Shown here piece by piece: positions 37,201 through 50,200 of a stretch of 64,000 nt of DNA. A program made the translations under genes and the position numbers. This DNA is from Rhea pennata. Lineage: Eukaryota; Chordata; Aves; Rheiformes; Rheidae. The stretch lies in contig NC_084668.1 of assembly GCF_028389875.1 (NCBI RefSeq), positions 25,464,993 through 25,528,992 on the forward strand, read 5' to 3'. The first letter of the stretch is position 1, and every line of letters starts with the position of its first letter. The notes beneath the pieces were generated by a model that saw only the letters and a program-made list of their open reading frames with translations, was not told where the DNA came from and ran no database searches.

Positions 37201-37217
37201 TTTATTTTTATTTTATT
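37201..37217 (-). terminator. Candidate polyadenylation signals of PDE11A
   Basis: Three partly overlapping AATAAA hexamers lie on the minus strand at 37201-37206, 37207-37212 and 37212-37217, about 860 bp past the PDE11A stop. A weaker ATTAAA lies nearer, at 38002-38007, but it borders an A-rich simple repeat on that strand. Which one is used is unknown. Confidence 0.4.
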
Positions 37218-37960
37218 TTCATTAAGGTTCATTAATCTTTTCCTCAGGGGACACTGTAACTTTAAAAAAAAGAATGCATTAAAGGAGTATATTTAAAAGA
37301 TTCCCCCCCCCAAATTATCATGCAATATTTTGCCTTTATACAAATTTCCCCTTGCAGGGAAATTTACTGCATTGTTAATATGAATTTCTCAGGAAAGCAG
37401 GGACAGGTTGGTATTTTTAAAGATAATAAAGTTTGATTTTAAATGTAGCAAAGGTAGGCAATTCTAAAGGCCCTTATCAATCACTAAGAAGCTTTGTTGT
37501 AAAAAAATACTTCTTTGGAATACAAAGCAGGCTTTTTGGAACATTCAAGCATAAAAGAAGAAGGAAAAGTGAGAGAGGAACATTGCAAAAGCAGGCATAA
37601 TTGATTCATAACATGTACTAAAGAGATGCAAAACAACAATGTAATTACATACTACTCCTTTCCTGCAGCTCTTGCATATGAATTGACCATCTTGCATCCC
37701 AGTTCTGCTCTGTATTATTAATTTTATTAAGCCGTAAGTTCTTATATTTCAGGCTGTTGTCAGCTTTGTGTGATTTTTACAGCAGTGGCTGAAATGTAGT
37801 GGAGCTGAATGAATGCTTCTTGTGCTAAGTCTTCCATGTCGCTCCAGATACCGGCACGGTCTCACAGCAGGCTTTTCTTTCAGACCCGCTAAGCTTCCAA
37901 GTAAAAGCAAACTACTGCTATCAAGATAATATCCAATTAATTAAGCATGTCTGTGAAAGC

Positions 37961-38004
37961 TTTTTTTTTTTCCTTTCCTTTCCTTTCCTTTCCTTTTTTT
38001 TTTT
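37961..38004. repeat. (TTTCC)n repeat flanked by T runs, in PDE11A 3' UTR
   Basis: T11 is followed by five CCTTT units and a T11 stretch. The tract begins about 70 bp past the PDE11A stop codon, so on the transcript it reads as an A/G-rich tract. Confidence 0.93.
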
Positions 38005-38075
38005 AATGGTGTGCCTAAGCATACACAAGTCTTTCAGACAGCTCTTATCATAAACCAACGCTGACATTTGCAGGC

Positions 38076-38237
38076 TTAATTTATGTCTTCAAGAGACACA
38101 GTAAAGCTAGAAGAAAAGGAGGACGAGGATGCAGCCTGAGAAGGAAGTCTTTTCAGGTGTAGCTCCTTCCATTTACCTCTGTTCACTGCCACAGAGTCCA
38201 GCATGGGCTTCAGTTTCACATTCAGCTTCACTAGACA
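38076..38237 (-). CDS. PDE11A: PDE11A terminal coding exon
   Basis: The exon follows a TCGTCTTCCAG acceptor and encodes 53 residues plus TAA: CLVKLNVKLKPMLDSVAVNR, then GKWKELHLKR, a serine-rich stretch and SLEDIN. It starts in phase 0, in register with the preceding exon. The first residue is Cys where the human protein has Ala as I recall. The tail after HLKR has diverged, as expected for this variable end. The 3' UTR continues toward lower coordinates. Confidence 0.95.
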   Translation of the reverse strand, partial: CLVKLNVKLKPMLDSVAVNRGKWKELHLKRLPSQAASSSSFSSSFTVSLEDIN

Positions 38238-41200
38238 CTGGAAGACGATAAAAAAAAAATTAAAAGAGGGAGAGAAAATATTGACAACATTTCTACTTTT
38301 CTGATTCACAGTCTAGAGAGTAACAGAGTAAACAGAGTCTAGTCTGTAGAGCACACTGTGACCCCACAGTCCCTCCCTGGCTGTGCATTCCTGTGTAGGT
38401 GAGGCTTTTGGTTTTTGCTGGCATCTCTTTATCTCATACTCATCTGATCTGAGGGTTGAGGCTTTAAGGCACTAAAAATTGCAAAAAGGGCTTCAAATAG
38501 TTTAGCTTTCTCTTGATCTTTGTTGATGGTCCTTACTTCTGAGGCGTCCCCACAAATGCCTGAGGCAATCTGGTTGCTGGTGTCTATGAGCAGGAGGTCC
38601 ACCAGGTGGATGGCAAGTTGGACAAAACTGAAATAAGCCTCAGATTCTCTCATGTACTAGATTCTTATTTCCTACTATAAATGAGTAAACCACAACAGTA
38701 CTAAGCTGCTAGAGCATCCATTGCTGTGTGCTTTAAATAAAGAAAAAATTGTTCTTTTAAATGTCACTGAAATTATCTCTTTTCTACATATCCAATCCAA
38801 AGCCCGAAAAATGAATGAGAATCATCTGTTTTCACTAGGCTCTGAATCAGCCCTGAAGTGATGATAATCATCACATACCTTGCTAGAAGTTTATTTTACC
38901 TTCTTCTTTAATATCAAATGCTTATGGGGAGGACCACAATTGCTTCATATACTTTTATCTCTACATTAAAAAAAGACAGCACCTCCTAACACTAATACAG
39001 AGATGTGAGGAAAGGGTGAATCAGTTACCTCCAAAGCAGTCATGTAATGTGCTCAGTTTTGGGACAAAGGGTTGTATGATTCTTTTACAGAGTTTTTCAT
39101 TAGTAAGAAGTGGATTCTGTTGAAAGTTGTGTTTCTGACAGTATGGGACATTATTTGTCATTTAAAAAAAAAGGTTGGTGCAGTGAAAAAAATAAAAGAA
39201 TGATAGAGAAGACAACAAAAGTTTGCTTAAAATTGCTGAAAACTGGAAGAAAAAGAGAAGAGAAGAAGGTATCTTTGCAGTTGATCTTTTTTATATTTTG
39301 CTTTAAATAGCACAGTTAACAGCAACCACTTTAAATGGCCCCAGAAGTCAGACACCACTAAAGAACTGGATTTTTTTATAACTAGCCTGCAAGCTATGGG
39401 AGCTTGGTTAGCTACTGAAGTAAGTCTTGGTAGATTTTTAATTGAGCTATTATATGGTAATTAAGGGTTAATGGCCTGATTTTAAGATGTGCTGAAAACT
39501 TGCAGTTTCAGTTGACTTCAGTAGGAAATATGAAATGCTCAGCACTTCTAAAAATCATGCCATAACTACCCTATTTGTGTGGAACTTGAAGCAAATCCAC
39601 TTCAAATTATTTCTTTAGAATATGGCATGGACTGAGCAGATAATAATGCACCTTTGGGCCATGGGTAAGAGGCAGAGCTTATTGTGGTCTCTGCCACATA
39701 CAGTATTGCTTGATGGTGACATTTCATTCCTATGCTTAAATGGAATTGGAAATACATTGTTTTTATCACCATACCTCAGAGCTGCCTATTTTTAGCTCTT
39801 TATTTCAGATTATCATGTATTTCCAAATCTCGTTTGGCCTCCTCCAAAAAGAGGGACAGTAACCCATTATAAATACCTGTGTGAAAAGTTTGCTGCTGAG
39901 GCTCACTAGCACCTGCACTACTGCTCCCAGCTTGGTCTTGATTTAGCAAATCAGATATTCAGACCTTTACAGCAATTCATCATATACTTTCTGTGGAAAG
40001 TGAAGGGCCCTGTCAGAGTGATGCCAGCATCCATCCACGGACAGTTAAAGCTGCTGTTTTTTCTTAAATCTTCAAAATGTTTTCATCAGATGTTTTCCCA
40101 ATATTTAAAAACATTTTTCCACTTAAAAAGTATTTTCCCTGTGTTTAAAAATCAGGGTATTTCAAACATCTCTAAGCCCAAAGAGGGCATTCTGCCCTCT
40201 GACCTCGTCAGTCCCAGGATCTGTAAGCATTAAATTCTTTATGTTTTGTTCCTACCATAAATGATATTCTAGCAACCTGCATCTGCCTACAGGCAGTGTA
40301 AAGAAGGAGGAGCTCATTGGGACACCTGACTTGGTTTTAGTGTGGTTGGTCAACTCTAGGCTATATCTGTGTCTTTTCTGTGACATTTTGTTGCAAAACT
40401 TGCCACAAGACCAGGGTGTTTTCAGTTCTAGTACCAGGGTGGCACGGCCCAGCGCTGTGCCGCTGCAGACCAAGGTGTATGCCGTGCTCTTCTGGTAGCA
40501 GAAACCCCTCTTCCCTCTGTTTCTGCCCCTGCTGCAGAGGCCAAGGGGTGCTGGGAGGACTGTGTGCACTCAAAATACTCAGATTTGCATTAGCTGCAAA
40601 CTTGGACTTGAGGTTCAGGTGGATTAGGAACAGATTCAGCAAGCATTCTGCACAGTTTTACTTTTGTTTCAAGTTATTCAGCATTATTTTATGAGCTGTA
40701 AACACACTTTAAAATCCAAAAGCAAATGTATAGATTTCCTGTAAAAGTAGTATGCATATAACAGAGTCTAATAATGCACATGTAACAGAGGTTACCAGTT
40801 AAATAACAAGAATAAAGTTACTTAATAAACTCCTCGTTGGTTAATTAATACCATTAAACACTGATAAAATAAATAAAAAGGAGTGTTTAAAAAAGAATAA
40901 AACATATCTTTGATTTTCAATTTTACTACAGCACAAGCAATTAATTCTATTGAATACTTACTTACAAAATATATAGTATAATTTTAAGAAACTTTATCTT
41001 GTTATGCTTTAATTTAGATTAGGAATACTTGACAGTGCAGATTTTGCACTTGGTCTATTAAATGTCTTTATTCAGACATTGATTTGATGTTTAAACCGCT
41101 GCTTACGTATTTAGTATCTTTTTGCTTTGGGACTCCTTCATTCTGATCTGGTCTTTTAATTAAACCTACTACTATAATTCCTATGGAAATTAGCTTTTAT

Positions 41201-44200
41201 TTTATTTTTTCAGCTACTAAAGCATTTCACTAGGACTTTTCCAATAGAAAGTACACCGATTATTTTATTTCTACTTGAGATGTAATTAAAAACTCATTTG
41301 ATTACTATATTTCTGGCTGTTTTAATTATTAAACTCCTGTAATCAATTTCTTTTATGAAGCTTCAGGGAAATTATCTCAAAAGCAACACATTTCTCTCCC
41401 TTCTGGCAGGTTCTTGACCATTTACTGAATTACGTTCATAACACTCGTTTCTGATCTGAATTAAACCAATTTATTTTTAAAGCTATTTAAGTTTATTTGG
41501 CTGTAGCCTAGTCAAGGTTCTCTACCTCTTGGCTGCACTTTTTATTTCTGTTTTATTGCATGAGAATCCCTTGATAATACTGTTTCTTCATGCTACTGTT
41601 TTTTGATGCATGCATCACAGGAACTCCTTTGCTAGCGATTTGTCTAGTTTCGTATCTGGGTTCTTGAGGCCCAATTTATTTTTTGCTTCAGTGGGAAAAG
41701 GATTGGTCTTCAAGAGCTATCTGACAGGAGATGCCACCAAATAATCTTATAGCTCCAGAAATGCCTTGTTTTATCATGTCCCTCCTTTGCATTGCAGGAG
41801 CGCTTGCTCTCTAGCTTGCCATGTCCTCATGGATGCATTAGGACAGGCAGCGCTTAGGGAGTTTCCGTTCCCTGCTTCAAGCCTCAGCCTTGGGACCTGG
41901 ATGCCTGTACGTAGTTCTTGTGCTGCAATGCAATTGCCTTGTCACAAAGCAATAGGCGTAAGATTGGTAACTTTTGCGATTTTATCCTGTTTAGTGTAAA
42001 AGCAGTTCTGAATCACAGATTGTTAAAGCATGCTATGAGAGTAGTTGTGCTGCTGGCTGCGCATTCCAGCGTTAGGAAAAGCCAGATAAGTTTGCAGTTC
42101 CCTTCTGCGTCTATGTATTACAGACCTCAAAAAGTGACTGAGCTGTTCCTCAGAAATTTACTGTATAGCACAGACTTTTCCTACCTCTGTTAACAATTTT
42201 AAGTACCTTTTGTCACTACGTACTGCTCTGCCTATGATATGTTGTTACAAAGTGTATCTCCTCTCTCCCATAAGCTCCTCCTGCACAAAATGAGGTTCAG
42301 GGGGCCTTCAGCACTACCATGATGATACCTGGGAGAGGGGCATGGCTGCTTGAGGGAAGAGCTCCAAAGGGAGAGAGCATGAGATATTCAGAGGAAGCTA
42401 TTTATGGGGGTGGCTGAAGGGGAGAACGGCTTTTCTTGGCAGGTAAAACAAAGAGAATGCAGTAAAAGCAGAAATAGCAGAAAAATCCTTTTGCGGGGGG
42501 ATGACGGGTAGCAGCAGACATTTGTTATTAGATCTTCTCACTGCTGGATAGAAGGGCAGCAAGGGGGTGTGGGGGCAGAGGACTCATCTGCTACCTCAGC
42601 TTTGGTGCTGGGAAGGGATGTTACTGGAAACATCCAAGATGCAGCACGATGTGGCCAGAGTCAAAACTGCTACAACAAATACAACATTTTGTTGTATTCT
42701 AATATCAAATCCTTTCAAAGGGGGGCATGGCACTTCCTAACCCACAAATGTGGGACCACAAGGGGCTTTTTTTGCTTGTTTTGAGTTTTTTTTTTGGAGG
42801 TTCTCATCCAAATGTTGACCAGCTCTGACCTTGCTTAAGTTATGAGCTTTGACAAGATTACAGCTCGTGGAAGTATGGTTGTGGGTCTAATATTTGTAAA
42901 GTGAGTTTATGGAATAAGACCGTATAAATTCAGTTTTATTACTGAGCACATATCAAAAAGTTATAGGTCACAGTGTTCACTCTTCTTTGGAACCCAGTGG
43001 TTTCTAATGAATCACTTTTATTATGTAGGCAGTTTCTGAGTTGAAAGGGAGGACTAGTGACCGGGAAGCTGTAAGGATAAATTGAGTCCTGGTGTAAGCA
43101 TATGAAGCATTGCTGAAGTCAAGAGAGTTGTGACCAGTTACAGCAAAGCTGAATTGGACGCTTGAGTTTTGCTGAAGTGGCTTTCATGAGAGAATACATA
43201 GGCCAGAGGTGAGTCATCTGTTTTAAAGTCCTTGAACTCCAGATTAGTTCAGATAAACTGGAACCTATATTGTGCTCATCCACAGACTTGATCTCCATAA
43301 TAAAAATACTTGATTAAAGATGTTTTGAAAAACTAAAATAATTTCTATGCATATGCCCATATACTGGAAACAAAAAGATCACTAAAATTCTATCTTCAGT
43401 AGACCCTCTACAGAAGATAGAAGGGTTAACTTCTGTGAACCTATGGCTGTGTATGTGCCCCACTGATTAAGGCTCTATTTAATCATTACTTTCCTGAAAA
43501 AATTACCATATTTGGGAGAGGCTGAGGTAATTTTAAAACAACACCACCACGAAAGCAGTCTCCTCACACTTGATGGAGTCTGTTATTTTTTTCTAGAGCT
43601 TATTGAGAAGTCCAGATAGTCAAGTACACAATGCATCAGTGCATTGTTTTTGCATTTCAGCCATAGAAATTTTTCTGGTGTTTAAAGAAATAACTAGATG
43701 AAATTAATAGCACTAACTTCCCTGATAGGAAAGATGAGTTTCTGGTTTATCTTCTATAGAAATTGTTAGCAGTGCAGAAGGGAGCTAATTGTGATTGGAA
43801 ACAGATGTAATACAGCAAGTGGTCAGCTCTTCTGGTATGAGTTAGTGTCATGTTTTCTTTCTGGTGATGGTATACTAGCAAGAATAATGTTGCACTCCTT
43901 TGTAACTAACATACATAATATGGATGGATGAGTCATAAAATAAGGTTCTGCACTGGTAAAATATGTCCTATACTTCAGGTAGGAAAATATGTACAGAGGT
44001 CCTGGTAACGAAGTGTGCTCTGACTATCATCTCACCATGTTTTTGCTGTCAGAGGGAAAGAACGCTACTGAAGGATGGACACTTGCTGAAGTAGCTGACA
44101 TGTTGCTATAGTTGCTAGACAAACAATTAACCTATCTGTTCATTATAACTGCACTGAATGGAGGTTTTCTCCACAAGAGGAGAAGAGCTATTGTTTCATG

Positions 44201-47200
44201 AGCAACGTCTTATTTGGCTCTACTGTTTATGGTTTTGATTCTATATCTAAGGTTTGCGCAAAAGACAGAACATTTCTACCCCTTTTCCTTTCAACATTTT
44301 AACCAAGCAGCCGATCAATGTCTTCTGCCCTGTTATTAAATGGATTTTGAAAAACTCTTCAAACCATATCTGTCTCATATCCTTATTTAGTTCTTTGAAT
44401 CTGCCCTCAGCTGGGAATTCTGCAGGCAACTGTGATTCTGTTGTGTTAAACACTTACTTGAAGTGTTTCATCCATCATCATTTCTAGTCCTTTTCTGATA
44501 CAATGTAGTTTGTACTTTGTCTTTCTTGAAAACTGAATGGCTGTTAAATTATCCATTTATCTTCTTTCAGATTTGCTGTACAATTTGAGTTCCCTCTATT
44601 GGCCGTCTCTTCTACCTTATCTGCCAACTTTTCAGTCTGCTTCCTCAGATCTTTATATGCATTTCCATACATAACTGCATGTCTTCTGCAATACATTGGG
44701 CAAATAATTCTAAGTAAAACAGCAACAGAAATTGCAGTATTACGGATTAATGACTTTTTTCTCATAGATCGTGGTGAAAACCTTTAATGAAGCCTAGCTT
44801 CATTGAAGTCGATGACAAATGTTGCTTCTTTTTCCTATATTTTTAAAAATATCTTGGTTGCTGATAGTCTTTTCAGTTGAGAACTGTATGGCTTTCCTTT
44901 CTGGCATTAGATGACCAATTGAGAAATTGAAAACGTACTCTCATTTGAAGGGATAAATGTTTCTGCTGTCTCTTCTAAGCAATTTGAGAAACATATGAAT
45001 TCCTGAAATTGTCCATAGTAATACAATGTCCCATGAATAATCTCATCAAATTATGAAAGTCTTAACAACATTTTCTGTTAACTCCGATGCCAAAAAGCCC
45101 TCACTGCTGTTAAGAAACAACAACAACAACAAAAAATGCCAGGATCATTGTGCCCCTCATAAAAACAAAACAAAGCAAAAAAAAACATAGGTGACTCAAA
45201 AATCCCTGCTCTGAAACCTCCTAAATCATCCATATTACACTGTGAAATGGTGACTGACTTGGAGAGAAACTGCAACTGTATTACTCTTCTTCACCTCTTC
45301 TCTCCATTAATATAAAACTAGCAGGAAAAACACACTCTTAATGATGCAAAGTAACAAAAAAACCCAGTCTGATGATGTCTATTCAATCCCTGGAAGCTGG
45401 AAAATAGTAATAGCATATGAATTTTCTAAAAGTTCAAGAAAATTAATTCTGGGTTGTCTTGTTTAGGTTCATCATTAGTAGAAAACTGGCAAGGAAACAG
45501 TAGTGCTGAACCTAGCTGAGTTCCTGTTTCAAGGCCACAGAGATCCTTCTGCAGTGCTAAAATCTCCTTTCCCAGGGACAAACATGATCCTTAGCTACCA
45601 ACTCCCCCCAGCCCAATCATTTGACATAATTTACCTGATTAAGTTTCTTCTGCAGTAAATTTCTTACAAATACAGCAGAATATGCTGCACCTGCTCTTCC
45701 TTGTAAAGTATGAGTAAACTTTCCCTTGAGATTTCACCAGAAAGTGAAACTAATTTAATCTGCCAATTTCTGTACAGCCTGAGCATATCACATACAGCAT
45801 TCTGACGCTATCTGCCTTACTAATCTTTGCCAGCCAAGCATTCCAGAAGAACAGATACATCATCTTTTGCTGTCTCTGTCCAAGTCAAATGTCAGAAATA
45901 AGTGCTGCCAAAAACGTGCATCTTTATAGTATTCTTTAGGATCTGTTGAAAGTTATCCTCTTCTTCCTATAAAGTTTGTATGAATGGGAATTGCACAGAC
46001 CTGATTGAATTGCTTCCCATGAACATGTTTTCTTTATAGCTTAGTCTTTTTTTTTCTCATTTGTTTGTTTAAAACACTTCTTAACAACTTATGAACACAT
46101 TTTAGTGAATATTTGTAAAAGTTGTTCATGGTGAAAAACTTGCTACCTAATGCTATCCCTGCCCTGTAACTAGGTGGAAACTTTTAAAAAGGAACAGCAG
46201 TACCCTGACTTTTGTACAAACAGATGCAGTTGTGGGTTGAATGAAGGGTACAATCAGCCATTTCAAAAATGTTCATACAGGTAAGCTCTTCCCTATTAAA
46301 CCATTTTAAAAATTCTTTAGTTAGAATTATAGAGCACAGCTCTCCTACCTTCTTAAGTGTTACTGGAGTTTAAGCTTTTGGCACAAATCGCTGCATGTGC
46401 ATACACACTTCCAATTCAGGCTTCAAAGTCAACTCTTGTACAGGAAAAACTAAAGCACAGTCAGTCATGATTGTTGGATTTCTGTCCGTTTTCCCTGCAC
46501 TCTGCAGAAACTCTACCACTTGCAATACCTTGTGTCTTAATGTATGCTTCCAAGCAGAATAGATGCTTTTGCAGCTACATTGTTATAGGAGCATTATTCT
46601 GAAGATGAATGTAATTACAAGGCTAGACATTATCTTCTGCAGGAAGACAGGCATCTAAGAGCACTTAGAGTTGTAGAGCAAGTAACTATTTCCTTCTGAG
46701 CATGTCAAGCAACGTCATAAAGAAGGACTTTTACTGTCTCTCCACAGAAAGTCTAAAAAATGTAAAGTACTTGCTGAAATAAACATAAATGTTTCTACTC
46801 TTCCCAAATTCCTCCTAGATTCTTGGAGAGAATAATGCATATTCACTTCTGTATATTCTATGTCTGAAGCTCTTAATACCCAAGAAAATCTTGAATAGCA
46901 CTAAAAATAGCACTAAAATGGAGCAGTTCAATGAAGCACCAAGGTAGAGGTGAGCAGGGCAACCTCAGGCACATATAAGTCGTGAGCTTCTTTATCTCCC
47001 ACAAAGACATCTCCCTTAAATTTAAATAGCTGCTGTCATTGTCACTGACTACCTGACTATGTATTTATCTGGCCAGAAGCAGAGTGCATGGCCTTTGGCC
47101 CTGCTATTCATGGTGCTACTGTCTCTGGTTAACAATGCTGTGAACAGAGCTTGGCTTCTTTTACCATCTTTTGTTTGAAGTGAATCACTAAAGCTTTGAT

Positions 47201-50200
47201 GTTGTTTGTGAGAAAACTAATGATAGAGTAAGATCTGCACTTTCCCACTCTGTCTGCTCCCCACAGAGAAATCTAATCTGAGTTGGTGGAAATCTGTGAC
47301 TGGTTTTGTTTTAGGTACGTATAGATCACAGAGTCCAGGATTGGAATCTGATGGTGTTAAAACTCTAGCCTCAGTTTACTGCAGCTTCAGAGAAATGATT
47401 TGTGTTAATGATCCAAATTCTGCTTATGTTTCTGTTACACAAACCTATGTGTCTAATAGGTACAGAATACTTTATCTGTATGGTGAATGCAGCTGTTAGT
47501 TTAGCCATAATGTTTTATTTTCAGTGGGATGTTTTAGACCTCCTGCTTCAGTTGCATGTGTTCCCCCTTTATTAGAGTGCTCTAGCTAGAAAAGGGGGAT
47601 GATAATTTCACATTGAAGTGATATGAGTACATTTTAAATGGTCTACAGTTCCAAAAAATATATTTTCCATATAAATGATTATTCTAATAGACTTGTTTCT
47701 CATCTCTACTGATGAACACTTTCCTTGCTGTCATTTTTGAACGAAGAGCAAATGTTATGCAGTAAAGCGTAACTAAAGCCCTTAACTAAAATTAGAGCTT
47801 CAGAGTAAATGGATGGCTGTTCTGCTACTCAGGGCAAAACTCCACTGTCACATAAAAATACTCCGATCAGTGATCACTACAGTAACAAAAAAGTAAATTC
47901 AATAAAATTATAATGTCCCAAGTGTAATAAAAAGCAATGAACAAAAAATTGGAAAGCTTTTATCTTCACAATCCTTTAATATATCGTGTGAAGGAAACAG
48001 ATTTTATTACTAAGGTATTTTGAAATTGGAGATGGCTTCATTCCCACATGGAACAGTGTATGTGGGGCAGATCAAGGGAGCAGAGCCATGGCTTACCTTG
48101 TGACAAGAGTAGAGTCAGGCTTAGATAGTGCCCCTTCACTAGCAAACACAAAAAGGTTTGGATTTAAACACTTAGATATGGGAAATATAGGTGTGGGTGA
48201 GTGTGTGTATAATGTCCTCAATTCTTATTATGTATCTATACTCAGCTCCAAATGTAATCTTAGCTCATATAGCATATTATTTCTATCTTTGACCTTCTTC
48301 AGGGTTTGACTTTCCCTGTCCCCAAGGGACAGTGAAACAGGATTGCTGAAAGACAAATCTGGAGGATTTGCTAGTCACTTGTAAACCTTCTCACAAAAAA
48401 GAGGAGACCAAATAAAGAAACAGGTGAGCATTTCAAGATATACATCTCCCTGATAAAGGAGACTTGATCATATTGGGGCAAAAAAAACATGCACGTCAAA
48501 GAGGCTTGTCATAAGCTGCTCTGAGGAAAGGCAGAGGGGAGACCAAATACTTGAGGAGCAGGCAGAGCCAAAGCTCCCAGATGTCTGATCAGATCCTAGA
48601 GAATGTCACAGAGTACGTTGAGGCAAGAAATGCCATATGTGTGTGGCATTTTTTAATCTGGATCTGTATCTCTTTTGTGCAAGCAACAATTCTTTCTTTG
48701 CAGAAAGCGCTGCAAAGTCTGTAAGTGTTTTAACTATCAAGCATTCTTCATGAGCTAAGCTGTGGCCCAGAGTGCCCACAAGCTTGAACTCTGGAGAAGG
48801 TATGTGATGGTGTGGTCAGTGGCACTCATGCGGTGGCTGGAAGTCAGTGGTCGCTCCTAGAAGTCTGGGCTCTAAATTTCCATCTGTACTGGAAGTTGTA
48901 CATTAGAAATCTGCAGGTGCCAAGAATAGCCTGCTCTTGGGACTGCCTCGAACAAATAAAACCTTGTCACCTATCCTGATGAACTGCTGAAGAGGGAATT
49001 CTGCTACAGCTGTGACATCTTCTGCATTTACATTCACTTTTTGGTCTGCTTTCTGTGAAACATGAGTTGCACAGTTATATAGTAATAACGTATATGCCAT
49101 TAGTCACCCTGATGTGCTAGTTTTACTGCTTTTCTGGTTAAAGCCAAACTTCTGACTTTAATGGGAGTTGCCAGCATTCACTGACTGCTGGGACCATCTC
49201 TGTCATGTGGGTGTCATGTAGAATGAGGCAGAGTGTAAGGTCCTGCTGCAGCAGCTGGGTTGGTATGGGTGCACATGTTCCCCCACAGAGTTCCCTTCAG
49301 GGCTTTCCACACAGGCATCTGCCCGCACGGATTCAGGACTTCTAATTCCTAAAATAGAAATAACTATATGCAAAAGCCTTGATTGTGTTTTCTGTAGTTT
49401 AATGTTGTCATTTTGATAGCAAAATGACTGTCAAGTGTTTATGTCAAACATATGGTTTTTATAAGCACTATCTATTGAGCTGTATAGGCACCGCTAAGAT
49501 TTTACTAATTTGTCAGCTGCCATTCTGCCTCTTTATATTGCATGTGTAATGATGTAACCCATTCTATCCCCACATGCAGTCTGTACAACATGTTATAGAG
49601 GCTAGAATTCTAAAGAATGTATTCAGAAAGAAAAAAAATTCAAGACTTAGCTGTAGTTGTAGTGTATTTAGCCAGCCCTAAGCAGAGCATTTACAATGCC
49701 TGAATACACACTGATGTGATATGTGTATTGAGGTTTGATTAAGCCAGATATGAAAATTAAAACTTGGCTTCATATTCAAGAGAGCATCTCACGCAGTGTG
49801 ATACTGTGACATCAAGTTTTCTGTTTACCCCTAAGGCTGGTGCTGCAATGACTTAGGGGTTTGATAGTGTCTATTTTAAGCTGTTGAGCAGCAGGCTAAT
49901 AGCTGCACAGCATGATCCAAAGACAGCAGAAAGCAGGGAAATCAGATGTGAATATATTCCCCAGAGATCTCCTGCTAAGATGGAGCTAACTAACCAAAGC
50001 TTTAGGGCTCAGATCTAGTCTTTCATGCAGAGGATGGCCTGATTATCAGCTCTTCTTGCTTTATCGTACTTTTTGGATTACAGATACTATTACAAATCAT
50101 GAATTCCGATATAATATGCATTCTAATGTAACTGTTATATTGAGAGTAAGATTGCTTTTAAAGAGTTTTATTCCAAGATCAGTTCCTATGGTCACGTTGG

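Noticed and set aside
37961-38010. ATTAAA beside the A-rich tract as the PDE11A poly(A) site
   Set aside because: The A/G tract on the transcript strand is a simple repeat in the DNA itself; the AATAAA cluster at 37201-37217 is a better candidate.
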